This document shows positions 8,697 to 16,917 of a stretch of DNA of 64,000 nt, piece by piece. The DNA lies in assembly GCA_030065615.1 (NCBI GenBank), contig JASJDR010000011.1, forward strand, positions 21,019 through 85,018. The letters are read 5' to 3'. The DNA comes from Xenococcus sp. MO_188.B8 (lineage in GTDB: Bacteria > Cyanobacteriota > Cyanobacteriia > Cyanobacteriales > Xenococcaceae). Positions within the stretch are counted from its first letter, which is position 1. Each line of letters opens with the position of its first letter. A model generated the notes under the pieces. The model was not told the origin of the DNA and did no database searches. It saw only the letters and a program-made list of their open reading frames with translations. Position numbers and translations under genes: made by a program.

Positions 8697-10133
8697 GTGA
8701 ATCTAGAAGTCCCATCTATTCCTTTTTTTGCTTCGTCTAACAACAAGGGTTCAGTTGCTGAGATCAAATCTTCTCGTACTCCTCCAAATTCTAAACAGAA
8801 TCGCCATCGGAAAAAAAATCGGCGTTCCCGACGAGGATTACTCGGTTTTTTGTTTCCCAAAAAATCTAAAGCTAAAAGCGGTGCGTCAGCGAAGCGTCTA
8901 CCGCGTCGCCGACAGGGGAAAGGCTTGTCCTTATTATCCCGCGGAGAAGGGACGAATGGGGAGAACGCGCACCAAGAGTCAACTCGTAGGAAAAAAATCG
9001 GCCCCACTTCTGCTTCTCAATTACCTCCGGTTGTCAAGAATGCTGGCTCTGCGTCCCAGTCTAATCAGCCGAGAGTTAACAATTTGCCCGACCCTAAAGA
9101 ACCAATATCCCTAAGTTTGCTGCCTCCTCCATTGGCGATCGCAACTCGCTTAATCGTTTTAACTATAGGAGTAAGCACGCTTCTTGGTTCATTAATTGCG
9201 ATTTCCTATTCGCTGAAAACTGTGGAACCCGTCGAAAAAGCGATCGCGATTGAAACCGTAGCTCCTTCGGATCAACAAGAGCTTGAAGAGCTATTTTCGA
9301 TGATCTCTTTAGGCAACGAAATTCCTGCATTACAGGATAAATTCTCAACTTTAACAGCTAATTATTCCCAACTTGAAGCAGGAATCTATGTAGTCGATCT
9401 TGATAACAAAAATTATGTTAACCTGCGCGGCTCTAATGTCTTTTCCGCAGCCAGCACCATCAAAGTACCTGTTTTAGTAGCATTTTTTGAAGATGTTGAT
9501 GCTGGTAAAATTCGCCTCGACGAACCATTAACTGTCGCCAAAGAAGTTGTTGGTGGGGGTTCGGGATATATGCAATATGACAAACTCGGCACTAAATATA
9601 GTGCCTTGCATACGGCTACCGATATGATTCGAGTTAGCGATAACACTGCAACCAATATGTTGATTGAGCGTATGGGCGGCGCGGATGTTTTAAATCAACG
9701 CTTTGCCGACTGGGGCTTGAATCATACGGTGATTCGCAATCCTTTACCTGATTTAACAGGGACTAATACCACTAGTCCTGAAGATTTGGGGAATTTATTG
9801 ATTAAGGTTAATCGAGGAGATCTCATTTCTTTGCGTTCTCGCGATCGCTTATTAGAGATTATGAGAAAAACCAGAACTCGTACCTTACTGCCTCAAGGTT
9901 TAGAAGAAGATGCCACCATCGCCCATAAAACCGGAGATATTCGTTCTTCATTAGGAGATGTGGGTATTATTGACATGCCTAATGGCAAACGTTATGTTGC
10001 TTCAGTATTAGTTAAACGTCCTGCTAACGATCCCCAGGCCAAAATCTTAATCCAAAAAATTTCTCGGACTGCCTATCAGCATTTGAAATTTTACAATGAT
10101 CGCCCCTTTATCTCAAGTTCAGAGGAAGAATAA
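8697..10133 (+). CDS. Class A beta-lactamase-related serine hydrolase, membrane-anchored
   Basis: 478-aa penicillin-recognising-fold hydrolase. The C-terminal catalytic domain (about 200-470) has all three class A elements: STIK (SxxK nucleophile, AASTIKVP), SDN (VSDNTATNML) and KTG (HKTGDIRS). One membrane segment at about 145-168 would place the domain in the periplasm. The first 140 residues are basic, disordered and unusual: bases 8878-8990 are a copy of the GC-rich interspersed repeat translated in frame. Start is GTG, supported by AGAGGAGA about 8 bases upstream. It may be a true beta-lactamase or, as often in cyanobacteria, a peptidoglycan-related hydrolase; the sequence alone does not decide. 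Confidence 0.85.
   Translation: MNLEVPSIPFFASSNNKGSVAEIKSSRTPPNSKQNRHRKKNRRSRRGLLGFLFPKKSKAKSGASAKRLPRRRQGKGLSLLSRGEGTNGENAHQESTRRKKIGPTSASQLPPVVKNAGSASQSNQPRVNNLPDPKEPISLSLLPPPLAIATRLIVLTIGVSTLLGSLIAISYSLKTVEPVEKAIAIETVAPSDQQELEELFSMISLGNEIPALQDKFSTLTANYSQLEAGIYVVDLDNKNYVNLRGSNVFSAASTIKVPVLVAFFEDVDAGKIRLDEPLTVAKEVVGGGSGYMQYDKLGTKYSALHTATDMIRVSDNTATNMLIERMGGADVLNQRFADWGLNHTVIRNPLPDLTGTNTTSPEDLGNLLIKVNRGDLISLRSRDRLLEIMRKTRTRTLLPQGLEEDATIAHKTGDIRSSLGDVGIIDMPNGKRYVASVLVKRPANDPQAKILIQKISRTAYQHLKFYNDRPFISSSEEE
8878..8990. repeat. GC-rich interspersed repeat translated in frame
   Basis: Within the 5' part of the serine hydrolase gene. It contains AGCGAAGCG, GTCGCCGACAGGG and GAACGCGCACCAAGAG, strings shared with intergenic copies elsewhere in the window (10617-10721, 15640-15790). 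It encodes a basic, low-complexity stretch before the membrane anchor. Confidence 0.6.
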
Positions 10134-10167
10134 GTACGTCTGGTGTGAATTAAATTGAGGTTAACAT

Positions 10168-10207
10168 CTTAAAAAGGCTATTAGCTGTTAGCCCTTAGCC
10201 TTTTAAG
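10168..10207. terminator. Hairpin terminator after the serine hydrolase gene
   Basis: Arms AAAAGGCTA (10172-10180) and TAGCCTTTT (10196-10204) form a stem with a T-rich 3' side, 35 bp after the stop codon. Symmetry of the A/T flanks would let it act in both directions. Confidence 0.5.
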
Positions 10208-10616
10208 ATAAAGCGTCTATTATCATTGAAAAAAAGCTCAAATATATTGATAGCTATTTGCTGTTATCTATAAAATAATTAGGGAACAAAGGAATCGATT
10301 TGTTTGATTGATTCTTCTTGCTAAGAGTTTAGGTGATTTCCAGAAATATTTTTACCAGGTTTTGATCAGATTTATCATTTACCTGTAAGAGTACATCGCG
10401 ATGCGCCCCTACTCTTATTACCTATGAATTCAATATAATTTGTTAGTTTGTTTTGATTTTGTAATCTGTTGTGCTGTGTTGCTCTAACCTATCAACAATA
10501 TCTGCGCCCATTATTAATAAACTATCGTTGTAAAACTAACACCAAAAGCTTGAAAGACTTGAATTATGGGGAAAGAATAACTAATTTTAAAGCAAGTTAT
10601 TGCTGAGTTTGAGTCA
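10208..10616. other. Gap without recognisable gene
   Basis: About 400 bp of AT-rich sequence between the terminator and the next repeat. I see no coding frame with family resemblance, no RNA gene and no clear promoter. Confidence 0.4.
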
Positions 10617-10721
10617 CCGTTACACCGCCGTAAAAGCGGTGCGACCCCGGTCGGGTTCCCCGACCTAGGGAACGCGCACCAAGAGGCGACGGTGCCTGCG
10701 GTGACCGGTGTTCCCCGGTCA
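10617..10721. repeat. GC-rich interspersed repeat, long form, flanked by GTCA
   Basis: Begins with an ACCGCCGTAAAA core and ends with a TGACCGG / CCCGGTCA hairpin, the same layout as the 53-bp element in the RhtB gene. It has an extra internal section with CCCGGTCGGGTTCCCCGACC and GAACGCGCACCAAGAG. GTCA lies immediately before it (10613-10616) and at its end (10718-10721). Confidence 0.65.
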
Positions 10722-10731
10722 GTCTCAGCAG

Positions 10732-11007
10732 ATGAAAACAGCTCGTAATCATTCTGAGAGTAGACGAATCGATTTGTATCCGCAAACAAAAACCTGCCCC
10801 CAATGCCATCAACCATTCAAAGAGAAATACCACAAACAAAGATGGATCGTTAAGTTAAGCGGAGAATTAAAAGTAGTAAGTCTGACCTACCTTATATTCT
10901 CAATTAATGTGGGTCGAAAAATACCATTATTTCGGGTCGTTACAGCTAACGATAAATCTAGCACAGACAACAGCGGTCAGTTAACTTTAAAGAACCAAGT
11001 TCAGTAA
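10732..11007 (+). pseudogene. Zinc-ribbon fragment, possible transposase relic
   Basis: A frame of about 91 codons beginning right after the repeat. It has a CPQCHQPFKEKY zinc-ribbon half followed by WIVKLSGELKVVSL, which resembles the N-terminal domain of some cyanobacterial transposases, where a second Cys pair should follow. The second pair and any catalytic domain are missing. The sequence up to 11210 holds no recognised continuation. The gene looks truncated by the repeat on one side and decay on the other. Confidence 0.35.
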
Positions 11008-11210
11008 AAATACGGAAATAACCAAACCCTTGAGCAATATTAATTAACAACTCTTCTTCATATTTGGCTCAAACGATCTGTTGTTTTTGGGATTTTTCTT
11101 CTCAATAAAATTACTGATTTTTGTGAAAACTACTGTGGTTATCTTTAGTGATATTCAATTAATTTAATATTAACGACCTGATTCATGAAATATTATATAG
11201 TATAACGATA

Positions 11211-11909
11211 ATGTTACAACGATTAATTACAGCAACATTACTTGCATTTACAGCGACTTCGGCACAAGCTTTTACTGTAACAATAGAAGACCCAACCGTT
11301 CAAAGTTCTCCTATAACAAACGATGTATTTATAGTTGATTTTAACAATCAAACTTTAGGCAATAATGGATTTAGTCTAAGTAATGGCGATATTAGTTATA
11401 CCTATAGTGATGAATTGGCAATTACCGAATCAAGCGAATGGGGTGGGGCCAACTCTTCTCAATTTATTGCTAATTCAACTTTACCAGGTGAGCCAGGAAA
11501 TTACAAAATATCAATTAATCAAAAGCAAAAATACTTTGGCTTTTGGTGGTCGGGAGGAGACCCTTACAATAAAATAACTTTTAAAAATAATGGTAATGTA
11601 GTTGCAGTTCTGCAAACAGACGATATCGTAAATCATATTAATAAAATCGATGATGTTGCTCGGCAATCTGATTATAAGGGTAATCCCAATGGTGGTAATA
11701 CTCAATGGAGTTTGGAGGAAATTTATGCTTTTGTTAATGTATTTTTTAACAATAATGGTGAAGCATATGATGAAATTGTGGTTGAAATTATGCCCAATGA
11801 TACAGAAGCAAGATTTGAATCAGATAACCATACCTTTTCTGTAGCAGAACAAGCAATATCAGGAACATTAGTTATCGATGTACCTCCAGCCATTGTTTAT
11901 AGTGACTAG
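11211..11909 (+). CDS. Secreted protein resembling exosortase-type surface proteins, without PEP-CTERM
   Basis: 232-aa exported protein with a clear signal peptide (LLAFTATSAQA, cleavage after about residue 20). The body is rich in Asn, Gly and aromatic residues, with a FGFWWSGGDPYNKITF segment and an ESDNHTFSVAE segment as in cyanobacterial exosortase-dependent surface proteins (the Npun_F0296 type). The expected C-terminal PEP motif, helix and basic tail are absent: the protein ends in VPPAIVYSD. Either it is secreted free or the anchor was lost. The family call is from overall pattern and is moderate. It stands alone, with no clear ribosome site. Confidence 0.55.
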   Translation: MLQRLITATLLAFTATSAQAFTVTIEDPTVQSSPITNDVFIVDFNNQTLGNNGFSLSNGDISYTYSDELAITESSEWGGANSSQFIANSTLPGEPGNYKISINQKQKYFGFWWSGGDPYNKITFKNNGNVVAVLQTDDIVNHINKIDDVARQSDYKGNPNGGNTQWSLEEIYAFVNVFFNNNGEAYDEIVVEIMPNDTEARFESDNHTFSVAEQAISGTLVIDVPPAIVYSD

Positions 11910-12288
11910 AAAAATCAGCAAATTTAGCTTCAAGAAAGATGAATATTCATATTATCGATGCGGAATCGGGTCTGTGATTGCTGCGTCCTACATCGGTTTG
12001 ACGATGTAACAGTTTTCTTTAAAAAGAGATGGTCATCTCTTAGCTGCTTCCTCATTGAGAGTTTTGGTTGTGACCTCGTGATACTAGAAAAAGACGAGCT
12101 GCGCTAACTTCCCAATTTTTCTGTAGCTTGCCGAGAGTACGTTGTCTGAGAATTTTTGTATTACGTGCATCGCGATACCTAGGTTACTCATCGCCTAATT
12201 AAGTTGTTTAGCTAGTATATAGTAGAAGTACAAGTGTTGGTGTATTTCTGCTATCGGGGCTATTAATCAAACGGAACTTTTTTCAACT
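11910..12288. other. Gap, possibly with coding debris
   Basis: 379 bp. It holds a short palindrome AAGAGATG/CATCTCTT around 12024 without a T-tract. The minus strand has short stretches that read like decayed protein but I could not assign a family. Nothing else is supported. Confidence 0.35.
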
Positions 12289-13239
12289 ATGGATATTGAT
12301 TCAATATTAAAACAACTAGCGACACAACAAAGCGATTTTAATGCCAGTCAAAATAGCAGTTTCTTAAAAAATCGACAACTTAAAAAATTTAATTGGGTCT
12401 GCGCTGTCGGTCAACACAAAGATGTTTGGGATTATATGATAATTGACACTTTTGATAACTGTCTTAATTTTGCCTGGGGGGTTCTGCAACACGAACTTAA
12501 TTGGCACAAAAATCAGTTCAAAAGTAAGTTAAAAAAGAATAAAGGGTATATCGGCCAATTTGCTGAAATCAAGAAATTACCTCAAAAAATCCAGTTAAGT
12601 CCCGGGTTAAGTATCGCTGAAGAGATAATTATTTTTGACCATCCCGAAGAAACTCATGTCGGACTGAGCAAGCCAGTTTATGCTGCTCTGAGTCCTGGTT
12701 CTCCTGCTCTAATCTTCGGCCATGACATCTTTAAAGGCTTGAGCGAGCAAAAAATCTTAAATCAATTGGCACAATGGAAAAATCTCAATTTTGGGGGTCA
12801 CCAATATCATCCAGAAACCGCTCTAGAAAGTATCAAATCCCTGCAGCTATCTAACTATCCTGTTATTGTGACTTCTAGTCCGTTTATTTTGGCAAAAATC
12901 TACTGGGAAGGTTTAATTGGTTTCTTTGTTCCTAGCCCGCTCGCCTTGGTTTCTAATCCACAGAGAGGAGAACCAGGAGGAATTATCAGTGAACTATATA
13001 ATTGGTTAGCACCTTGTCCCAAAAGATTATATTTAATCGAGGAGAAATTAAAAAGATTTTGTGAGAATGGTTACTATGAAGAAACTAGTGGCTCTACAGA
13101 ATATTTGTTCAATGTTCTTCAAAAATTGTCAGCTCACTGTCAAACATTATCTACTAATTTGACTCACATCACTGTGGACAAAAAAGCAACCGGTCATCAA
13201 ATAGTCAAGATAGTTAAGAAACATCACGAATCAAATTAA
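12289..13239 (+). CDS. Unknown 316-aa cyanobacterial protein
   Basis: I do not recognise this protein. It is soluble (no signal peptide or membrane helix), with moderate basic content. Visible landmarks: a Trp-rich N-terminal part (FNWVCAVGQHKDVWDY), a GHQYHPETAL His-containing segment at about 170, a central hydrophobic segment FVPSPLALVSNPQRGEPGG, and a Cys-containing C-terminal helix region. Base composition resembles neighbours, so it is probably a resident gene. It stands alone, with no partner on the same strand within 150 bp. Confidence 0.6.
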   Translation: MDIDSILKQLATQQSDFNASQNSSFLKNRQLKKFNWVCAVGQHKDVWDYMIIDTFDNCLNFAWGVLQHELNWHKNQFKSKLKKNKGYIGQFAEIKKLPQKIQLSPGLSIAEEIIIFDHPEETHVGLSKPVYAALSPGSPALIFGHDIFKGLSEQKILNQLAQWKNLNFGGHQYHPETALESIKSLQLSNYPVIVTSSPFILAKIYWEGLIGFFVPSPLALVSNPQRGEPGGIISELYNWLAPCPKRLYLIEEKLKRFCENGYYEETSGSTEYLFNVLQKLSAHCQTLSTNLTHITVDKKATGHQIVKIVKKHHESN

Positions 13240-13398
13240 GATTGAGAAGACAATTGCCCCTCTTTATACTTTATAAAGCACTAAAATCTTTAACTTGCAT
13301 AATTCTGACGCTTAATCCCTATATATTATATAGCTTGAAAGCTTCTGGCAAACTCGATATTTGTCAGCTTATTTACAATTAACTTAAGGAGCCAAGTC

Positions 13399-13584
13399 AT
13401 GAATAGTAATGATCAAAATTTAGGGAAACTTAGTATAGAGCAACAATTTAAGTTAGCAGTTTTGAAAAAAGAAATCGAGAGTATGCCCTTAGAACAAACT
13501 AAAGAATATTTGGTGGAAGCCTTTCGTCAAATGATGGTTAAAGATAATTTGTGCCGAGATTTATTTAAAAAATGTTATCTCTAA
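13399..13584 (+). CDS. nblA: NblA phycobilisome degradation protein
   Basis: 61-aa NblA homolog. NblA marks phycobilisomes for proteolysis under nitrogen or sulfur starvation by bridging phycobiliprotein and Clp protease. The family core is clear: LSIEQQFKLAVLKKEIE, then LEQTKEYLVEAFRQMMVKDN, and a C-terminal helix. Length is typical. The start is supported by AAGGAG about 8 bases upstream of the ATG. It is monocistronic. A TATATAG-like -10 box lies some 65 bases upstream, but I saw no convincing NtcA or NblR site. Confidence 0.92.
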   Translation: MNSNDQNLGKLSIEQQFKLAVLKKEIESMPLEQTKEYLVEAFRQMMVKDNLCRDLFKKCYL

Positions 13585-13952
13585 ATAATTAACGTCAAAA
13601 GTCAAAATTTTCTGACGGAAAGTCAAAATTCAAAAGTCAATTAATTCCCCCGAAAAAAGAAGATAAAAAACTAATCATAGCTATACTTTTAGTCTATTCT
13701 GTTAATTTTTTAGTTTCTGAATAGTCTTTTGATAATTAATAAGATATCTCTTGTCGTAAATTAATAAAGCGAAAGGTTCACTGCTTGCGTTCTGCAAAGC
13801 AGATCTCTTCGAGATCGCGTTTTTGCTAATTCTGTTATGTTAAGAAAAAAGATCCCCTTGGCAATGTGGAATAATACATAAAATACTATTAAGTAAGATC
13901 TAGTATTTCACCAAGTTAATAGGTCAAGAGCAAAAGACGAAGTAGAGGAACA
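13585..13952. other. Gap with GTCAAAA repeats
   Basis: 368 bp. The first 60 bases contain GTCAAAAGTCAAAATT-type direct repeats, common in cyanobacterial intergenic DNA. A small palindrome AGATCTCTTCGAGATCGCG lies near 13800. No coding evidence. Confidence 0.4.
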
Positions 13953-15614
13953 ATGACAAGGATCTTCATTAGTCACAGTCATTCAGATGAGGCGATCGCT
14001 TATAAGTTGGTTACTTTTCTCTTGGCTGCTCTGAGGCTAGAAGACGAAGACATTTTATGCACCTCAAATCCCGATCAAGGATTGTCCTATGGTTCCTCCT
14101 CAATAACCGATCAGCTCAAAAATCAACTCAAAAACTCAGAAGCTCTGATTGTATTGATTACTGCTGATAGTCTTCACTCAGCTTGGATTCCCTTTGAAGC
14201 TGGCTCTTTCTGGACAACAGATAAAACAATTATTCCTATTTTAGGGCCTGGCTTAACTCAGAATGATTTGTCTGGGCCACTCAAAAGCTTTCTCAGTATT
14301 CCAATAGAAGTTGAAGATGCAGAAGACAAGCTAAATAATGCTATTAACCAACTAGTTAAAAATCTCAATCTCCAACAAAAGGTAAATAAAAGACGAAATA
14401 ATACATTACGAGAATTTGCTAATTCTCTTAGAGCTTGGCAGTCTAAACGACCTGCGATTGATCTATCACAGCAAGAAGAAATTGAAGAGTTAAAAGCTCA
14501 AATCCAAGAATTAGACCAATCTTACAATAAGCAACTTGAAGAAATAGAAGCAACTTCTCAAAAAGAGAAGAAAAAACGACGGCAGCTCAATAGAAGACAG
14601 TTTTTGAAATTGGCAGGTTGCGGAGGTGCAAGCTTGGTGACAGTAGTGGTAGCCAGTAAGATTTTTCCTTCCAGTCCTAAGCTTCAGAGTTCTACTTTTA
14701 AAGTAATCACAGTAGATTCAAAAGCAACAATTACCAACCTCAGCTCCCATGAAGCGGAGTTCTTTGAGGAGGACTTGGGGAATGGTGTAACCCTGAAAAT
14801 GGTTTCTATTCCTGGTGGTAAATTCTTAATGGGAACAGAAGACGAGGAAATAGAGAGACTTGTGAAAAAATTTGATAGGGAGGGATTTAAAAGAGAAAAA
14901 CCACAACATGAGGTGACGGTTCAACATTTCTTTATGGGGAAATTTCAGATCACTCAAGCACAATGGCAAGCAATCGCCTCTCTACCTAAAGTTAAACAAG
15001 ACCTCAAACCTGATCCTTCTCACTTCAAAGGGGAAAATAATCTACCAGTAGAGCAAGTTTCTTGGGATGAGGCAGTAGAATTTTGCGAAAGATTATCGAA
15101 CCTGACAAAAAAGGACTATAGATTACCGACTGAAGCGGAATGGGAATATGCCTGTAGATCAGTGATAACTCATCAGTCATCAGTTAACAGTGAAGAGTTG
15201 ACAGTAGAAAAATGGAATGAGAAATATCATCAGCCATTTTACTTTGGAGAAACGATTACTAGTCATTTAGCTAATTATGCAGGAAGTTCTATCTACGCTA
15301 GTGAACCAAAAGGAGAATATCGAAAAAAAACTACAGCAGTAGGTAGCTTTACGCCTAATGCTTTTGGTTTATATGATATGCATGGAAATGTCTGGGAATG
15401 GTGTCAAGATGATTGGCATGAAAACTATGCGGGTGCGCCAGTTGATGGTACTGCATGGTTATCTAGCAATGGTAATATAAAAGTAATACGCGGTGGTTCA
15501 TGGGTCTACAATCCTTATTACTCCCGCTCAGCGTGTCGCGACCTCAATTCGCGCGACGACCGCTTCAACAGTGTCGGTTTTCGTGTTGTCTGCGTCGCCC
15601 CCAGGACTACATAG
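13953..15614 (+). CDS. TIR domain - coiled coil - FGE-sulfatase-domain fusion (candidate DGR target)
   Basis: 553-aa fusion. Residues 1 to about 135 are a TIR domain (RIFISHSHSDEAIAYKL start, LIVLITADSLHSAWIPFEAG), a module that in bacteria often cleaves NAD or signals in immunity. Residues about 165-205 are coiled coil. A twin-Arg RRQFLKLAG segment plus hydrophobic helix follows (about 212-235), then a formylglycine-generating-enzyme/C-type-lectin-fold domain to the end, with IPGGKFLMGTE, LPTEAEWEYACR, DMHGNVWEWCQDDW and RGGSW. The final 35 residues show the pattern of diversity-generating-retroelement variable regions: most variable positions are NNC codons and this part is GC-richer than the rest. 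GAGGAA precedes the ATG. Lectin-type recognition feeding a TIR effector is inference. Confidence 0.85.
   Translation: MTRIFISHSHSDEAIAYKLVTFLLAALRLEDEDILCTSNPDQGLSYGSSSITDQLKNQLKNSEALIVLITADSLHSAWIPFEAGSFWTTDKTIIPILGPGLTQNDLSGPLKSFLSIPIEVEDAEDKLNNAINQLVKNLNLQQKVNKRRNNTLREFANSLRAWQSKRPAIDLSQQEEIEELKAQIQELDQSYNKQLEEIEATSQKEKKKRRQLNRRQFLKLAGCGGASLVTVVVASKIFPSSPKLQSSTFKVITVDSKATITNLSSHEAEFFEEDLGNGVTLKMVSIPGGKFLMGTEDEEIERLVKKFDREGFKREKPQHEVTVQHFFMGKFQITQAQWQAIASLPKVKQDLKPDPSHFKGENNLPVEQVSWDEAVEFCERLSNLTKKDYRLPTEAEWEYACRSVITHQSSVNSEELTVEKWNEKYHQPFYFGETITSHLANYAGSSIYASEPKGEYRKKTTAVGSFTPNAFGLYDMHGNVWEWCQDDWHENYAGAPVDGTAWLSSNGNIKVIRGGSWVYNPYYSRSACRDLNSRDDRFNSVGFRVVCVAPRTT
15489..15604 (+). other. Candidate DGR variable region (VR) with IMH-like end
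   Basis: Encodes RGGSW...SACRDLNSRDDRF...VGFRVVC at the 3' end of the FGE domain. Codons at the positions that vary in known cyanobacterial FGE targets are GTC, TAC, TAC, GAC, CTC, GAC, TTC, AAC and GTC, as expected if each arose from AAC in a template by adenine-specific mutagenesis. The GC-rich stretch from 15575 could serve as the initiation-of-homology site. No template repeat or reverse transcriptase is present in the window, so it would act in trans. Confidence 0.55.
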
Positions 15615-15639
15615 CACTTTTCCCCTTTTACCCTCTCTT

Positions 15640-15790
15640 GGTGCGCATTCCCAAGCCAGTCCGTTGCGGGGGTTCCCCCCGTTGTAGGAACTGGCGTTTG
15701 CGTCTTACGCCGCCCTAACCCTAAAGGGTACACCTTCGGATAAGGATACCGCTTCGCATAACGCGGGGTCGCACCGCTCTTGCCCTTTCG
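15640..15790. repeat. GC-rich interspersed repeat cluster
   Basis: Just after the TIR-FGE gene. Contains TCTTGGTGCGCATTCCC, a CGTTGCGGGGG/CCCCCCGTTG hairpin, GCCGCCCTAACCCTAAAGGG and ATAACGCGGGGTCGCACCGCT. The last two strings recur at 39540-39640. Confidence 0.65.
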
Positions 15791-15904
15791 CGCGCAAAAA
15801 ATAGCTTATATTACTTATTTAATACAATAATACTATGAATTAAAGAATTCCCAATTATTCAACCAGCTAGTATTTGATTAAGATAGCTTAGGGAGGAAAA
15901 GTGA

Positions 15905-16141
15905 ATGTCAAAAGTCAGCGTTGAGGAAGCTGTTCGTAACCTCAAAGCTTTTTTAGAGCAGGTTGCAGCAGGAGAAGAAATAATCATAGTCGAGCAAAAC
16001 AAACCAGTTACCCGTTTGGTTCCACCATCAATTGAGGAGGAAATATTCGCCGATATGAAACAATTTCGTGAATCTTTATCTCTTAAAGGTGAGTCTTTGA
16101 GTCAAACAGTAATTAGCGCACGTCAAGAGAAGCGATATTGA
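15905..16141 (+). CDS. Phd/YefM-type antitoxin
   Basis: 78-aa type II antitoxin of the prevent-host-death family. N-terminal DNA-binding part reads VSVEEAVRNLKAFLEQVAAGEEIIIV...NKPVTRLVP, the usual Phd/YefM pattern; the C-terminal half would wrap the toxin. Start ATG has GGGAGG about 9 bases upstream. Its stop overlaps the start of a PIN toxin fragment that is cut by a repeat after 30 codons, so the antitoxin now appears to be an orphan. Confidence 0.85.
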   Translation: MSKVSVEEAVRNLKAFLEQVAAGEEIIIVEQNKPVTRLVPPSIEEEIFADMKQFRESLSLKGESLSQTVISARQEKRY

Positions 16142-16230
16142 TTTATCTTGATACTAGCGTTATTGCTCCTTTTTACTGGTCAGAAGCTCTCAGTAATACA
16201 GTATCGCGTAGGTTGGGTTGCACGCAGTAA
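16138..16230 (+). pseudogene. VapC-type PIN toxin, N-terminal fragment
   Basis: Begins at a TTG overlapping the antitoxin stop (TTGA arrangement) and reads IYLDTSVIAPFYWSEALS, the first PIN-domain strand with its acidic metal-binding Asp. After about 25 residues it runs into the GGTTGGGTT repeat and stops. The typical PIN protein is about 130-140 aa, so the toxin is inactivated. Confidence 0.7.
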
Positions 16231-16240
16231 AACCCAACAA
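16205..16240. repeat. GTTGGGTT/AACCCAAC hairpin repeat
   Basis: 8-bp arms at 16212-16219 and 16231-16238. It is a widespread cyanobacterial short repeat type and sits exactly where the PIN toxin reading frame is lost. Confidence 0.6.
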
Positions 16241-16356
16241 CAATCAAATAAAGAATTTTGTCAATCTTCTTCGATAATTTTGATGTTTATGCATTGATAT
16301 TGTTACCTATTGCCTCCCCTGAAGATTTGAATTTAATATTCACTATGAATTATTTG

Positions 16357-16560
16357 TTATGGCAAGGTTTGAAATCCAGCTTGAACAAAGTGATTATCTA
16401 AGCTTAAAGCTGTAGAAATGTTACGATTTGCCATGACGATAAATGATAAACAATCAGTAAGAGAGTAAGATTTATCTTGATATTTTTGAAAGTATTGCCA
16501 ACCTTGATTAAATAAGTGGCGATTAATTTCAATTAGTTCTATATAGTGAACCTCTCGCTC
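16357..16560 (-). pseudogene. VapC-type PIN toxin, C-terminal fragment
   Basis: Minus-strand frame ending at a stop at 16357-16359. It reads INRHLFNQGWQYFQKYQDK, SYSLTDCLSFIVM and ISTALSLDNHFVQAGFQTL, the second half of a PIN domain with its SLTDC and DNHF acidic positions. Upstream it opens only at a stop codon, with no start and no first half. Being on the opposite strand, it is not simply the missing half of the fragment at 16138, unless an inversion occurred. Confidence 0.65.
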
Positions 16561-16675
16561 TTATTGTGAATTAATACAGCAATTAATTTAATTTATTTTT
16601 ACTTTTTAAAAGACTATCTTTTTGTGATTATAATAGCTCATCACAATATAATCAAAGTAAATTTCCAATAAAATT

Positions 16676-16903
16676 TTGTCAATAACGCCAGAACAAAGAT
16701 TGACTCAGATGGAAAAGCTGTTAGAAACTACGATTAAGCTTACCCATAAAAATACTCAAAAAATTGATGCTAATACTGATGCGCTCTCAAATTTAACAGA
16801 GAAACTTAATAACTTGACAGATCGAGTTGATACACTAACACAACAAATGGGAAAATTAACGAATATTTTTATTGATTACATCGGTGTAATTCGAGAAATG
16901 TAA
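16676..16903 (+). CDS. Small coiled-coil protein
   Basis: 75-aa protein starting at TTG, with heptad-rich sequence (LSNLTEKLNNLTDRVDTLTQQMGKLTN). Short coiled-coil proteins of this sort are frequent in cyanobacteria and have no assigned function. Lack of a clear ribosome site and the TTG start make the 5' end uncertain; a repeat begins right after its stop. It may be a shortened relative of longer coiled-coil proteins. Confidence 0.45.
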   Translation: MSITPEQRLTQMEKLLETTIKLTHKNTQKIDANTDALSNLTEKLNNLTDRVDTLTQQMGKLTNIFIDYIGVIREM

Positions 16904-16917
16904 ACGTCTGACGCCGT

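Noticed and set aside
8678..9114. Extra frames overlapping the serine hydrolase 5' end
   Set aside because: Shadows of the repeat-containing leader; the GTG frame has the ribosome site and catalytic domain.
10514..10839. Two minus-strand frames of 80-100 codons over the GC-rich repeat
   Set aside because: They read through the repeat, have no family resemblance and overlap the zinc-ribbon relic.
12020..12040. AAGAGATG/CATCTCTT palindrome as a terminator
   Set aside because: Loop of two bases and no T-tract following.
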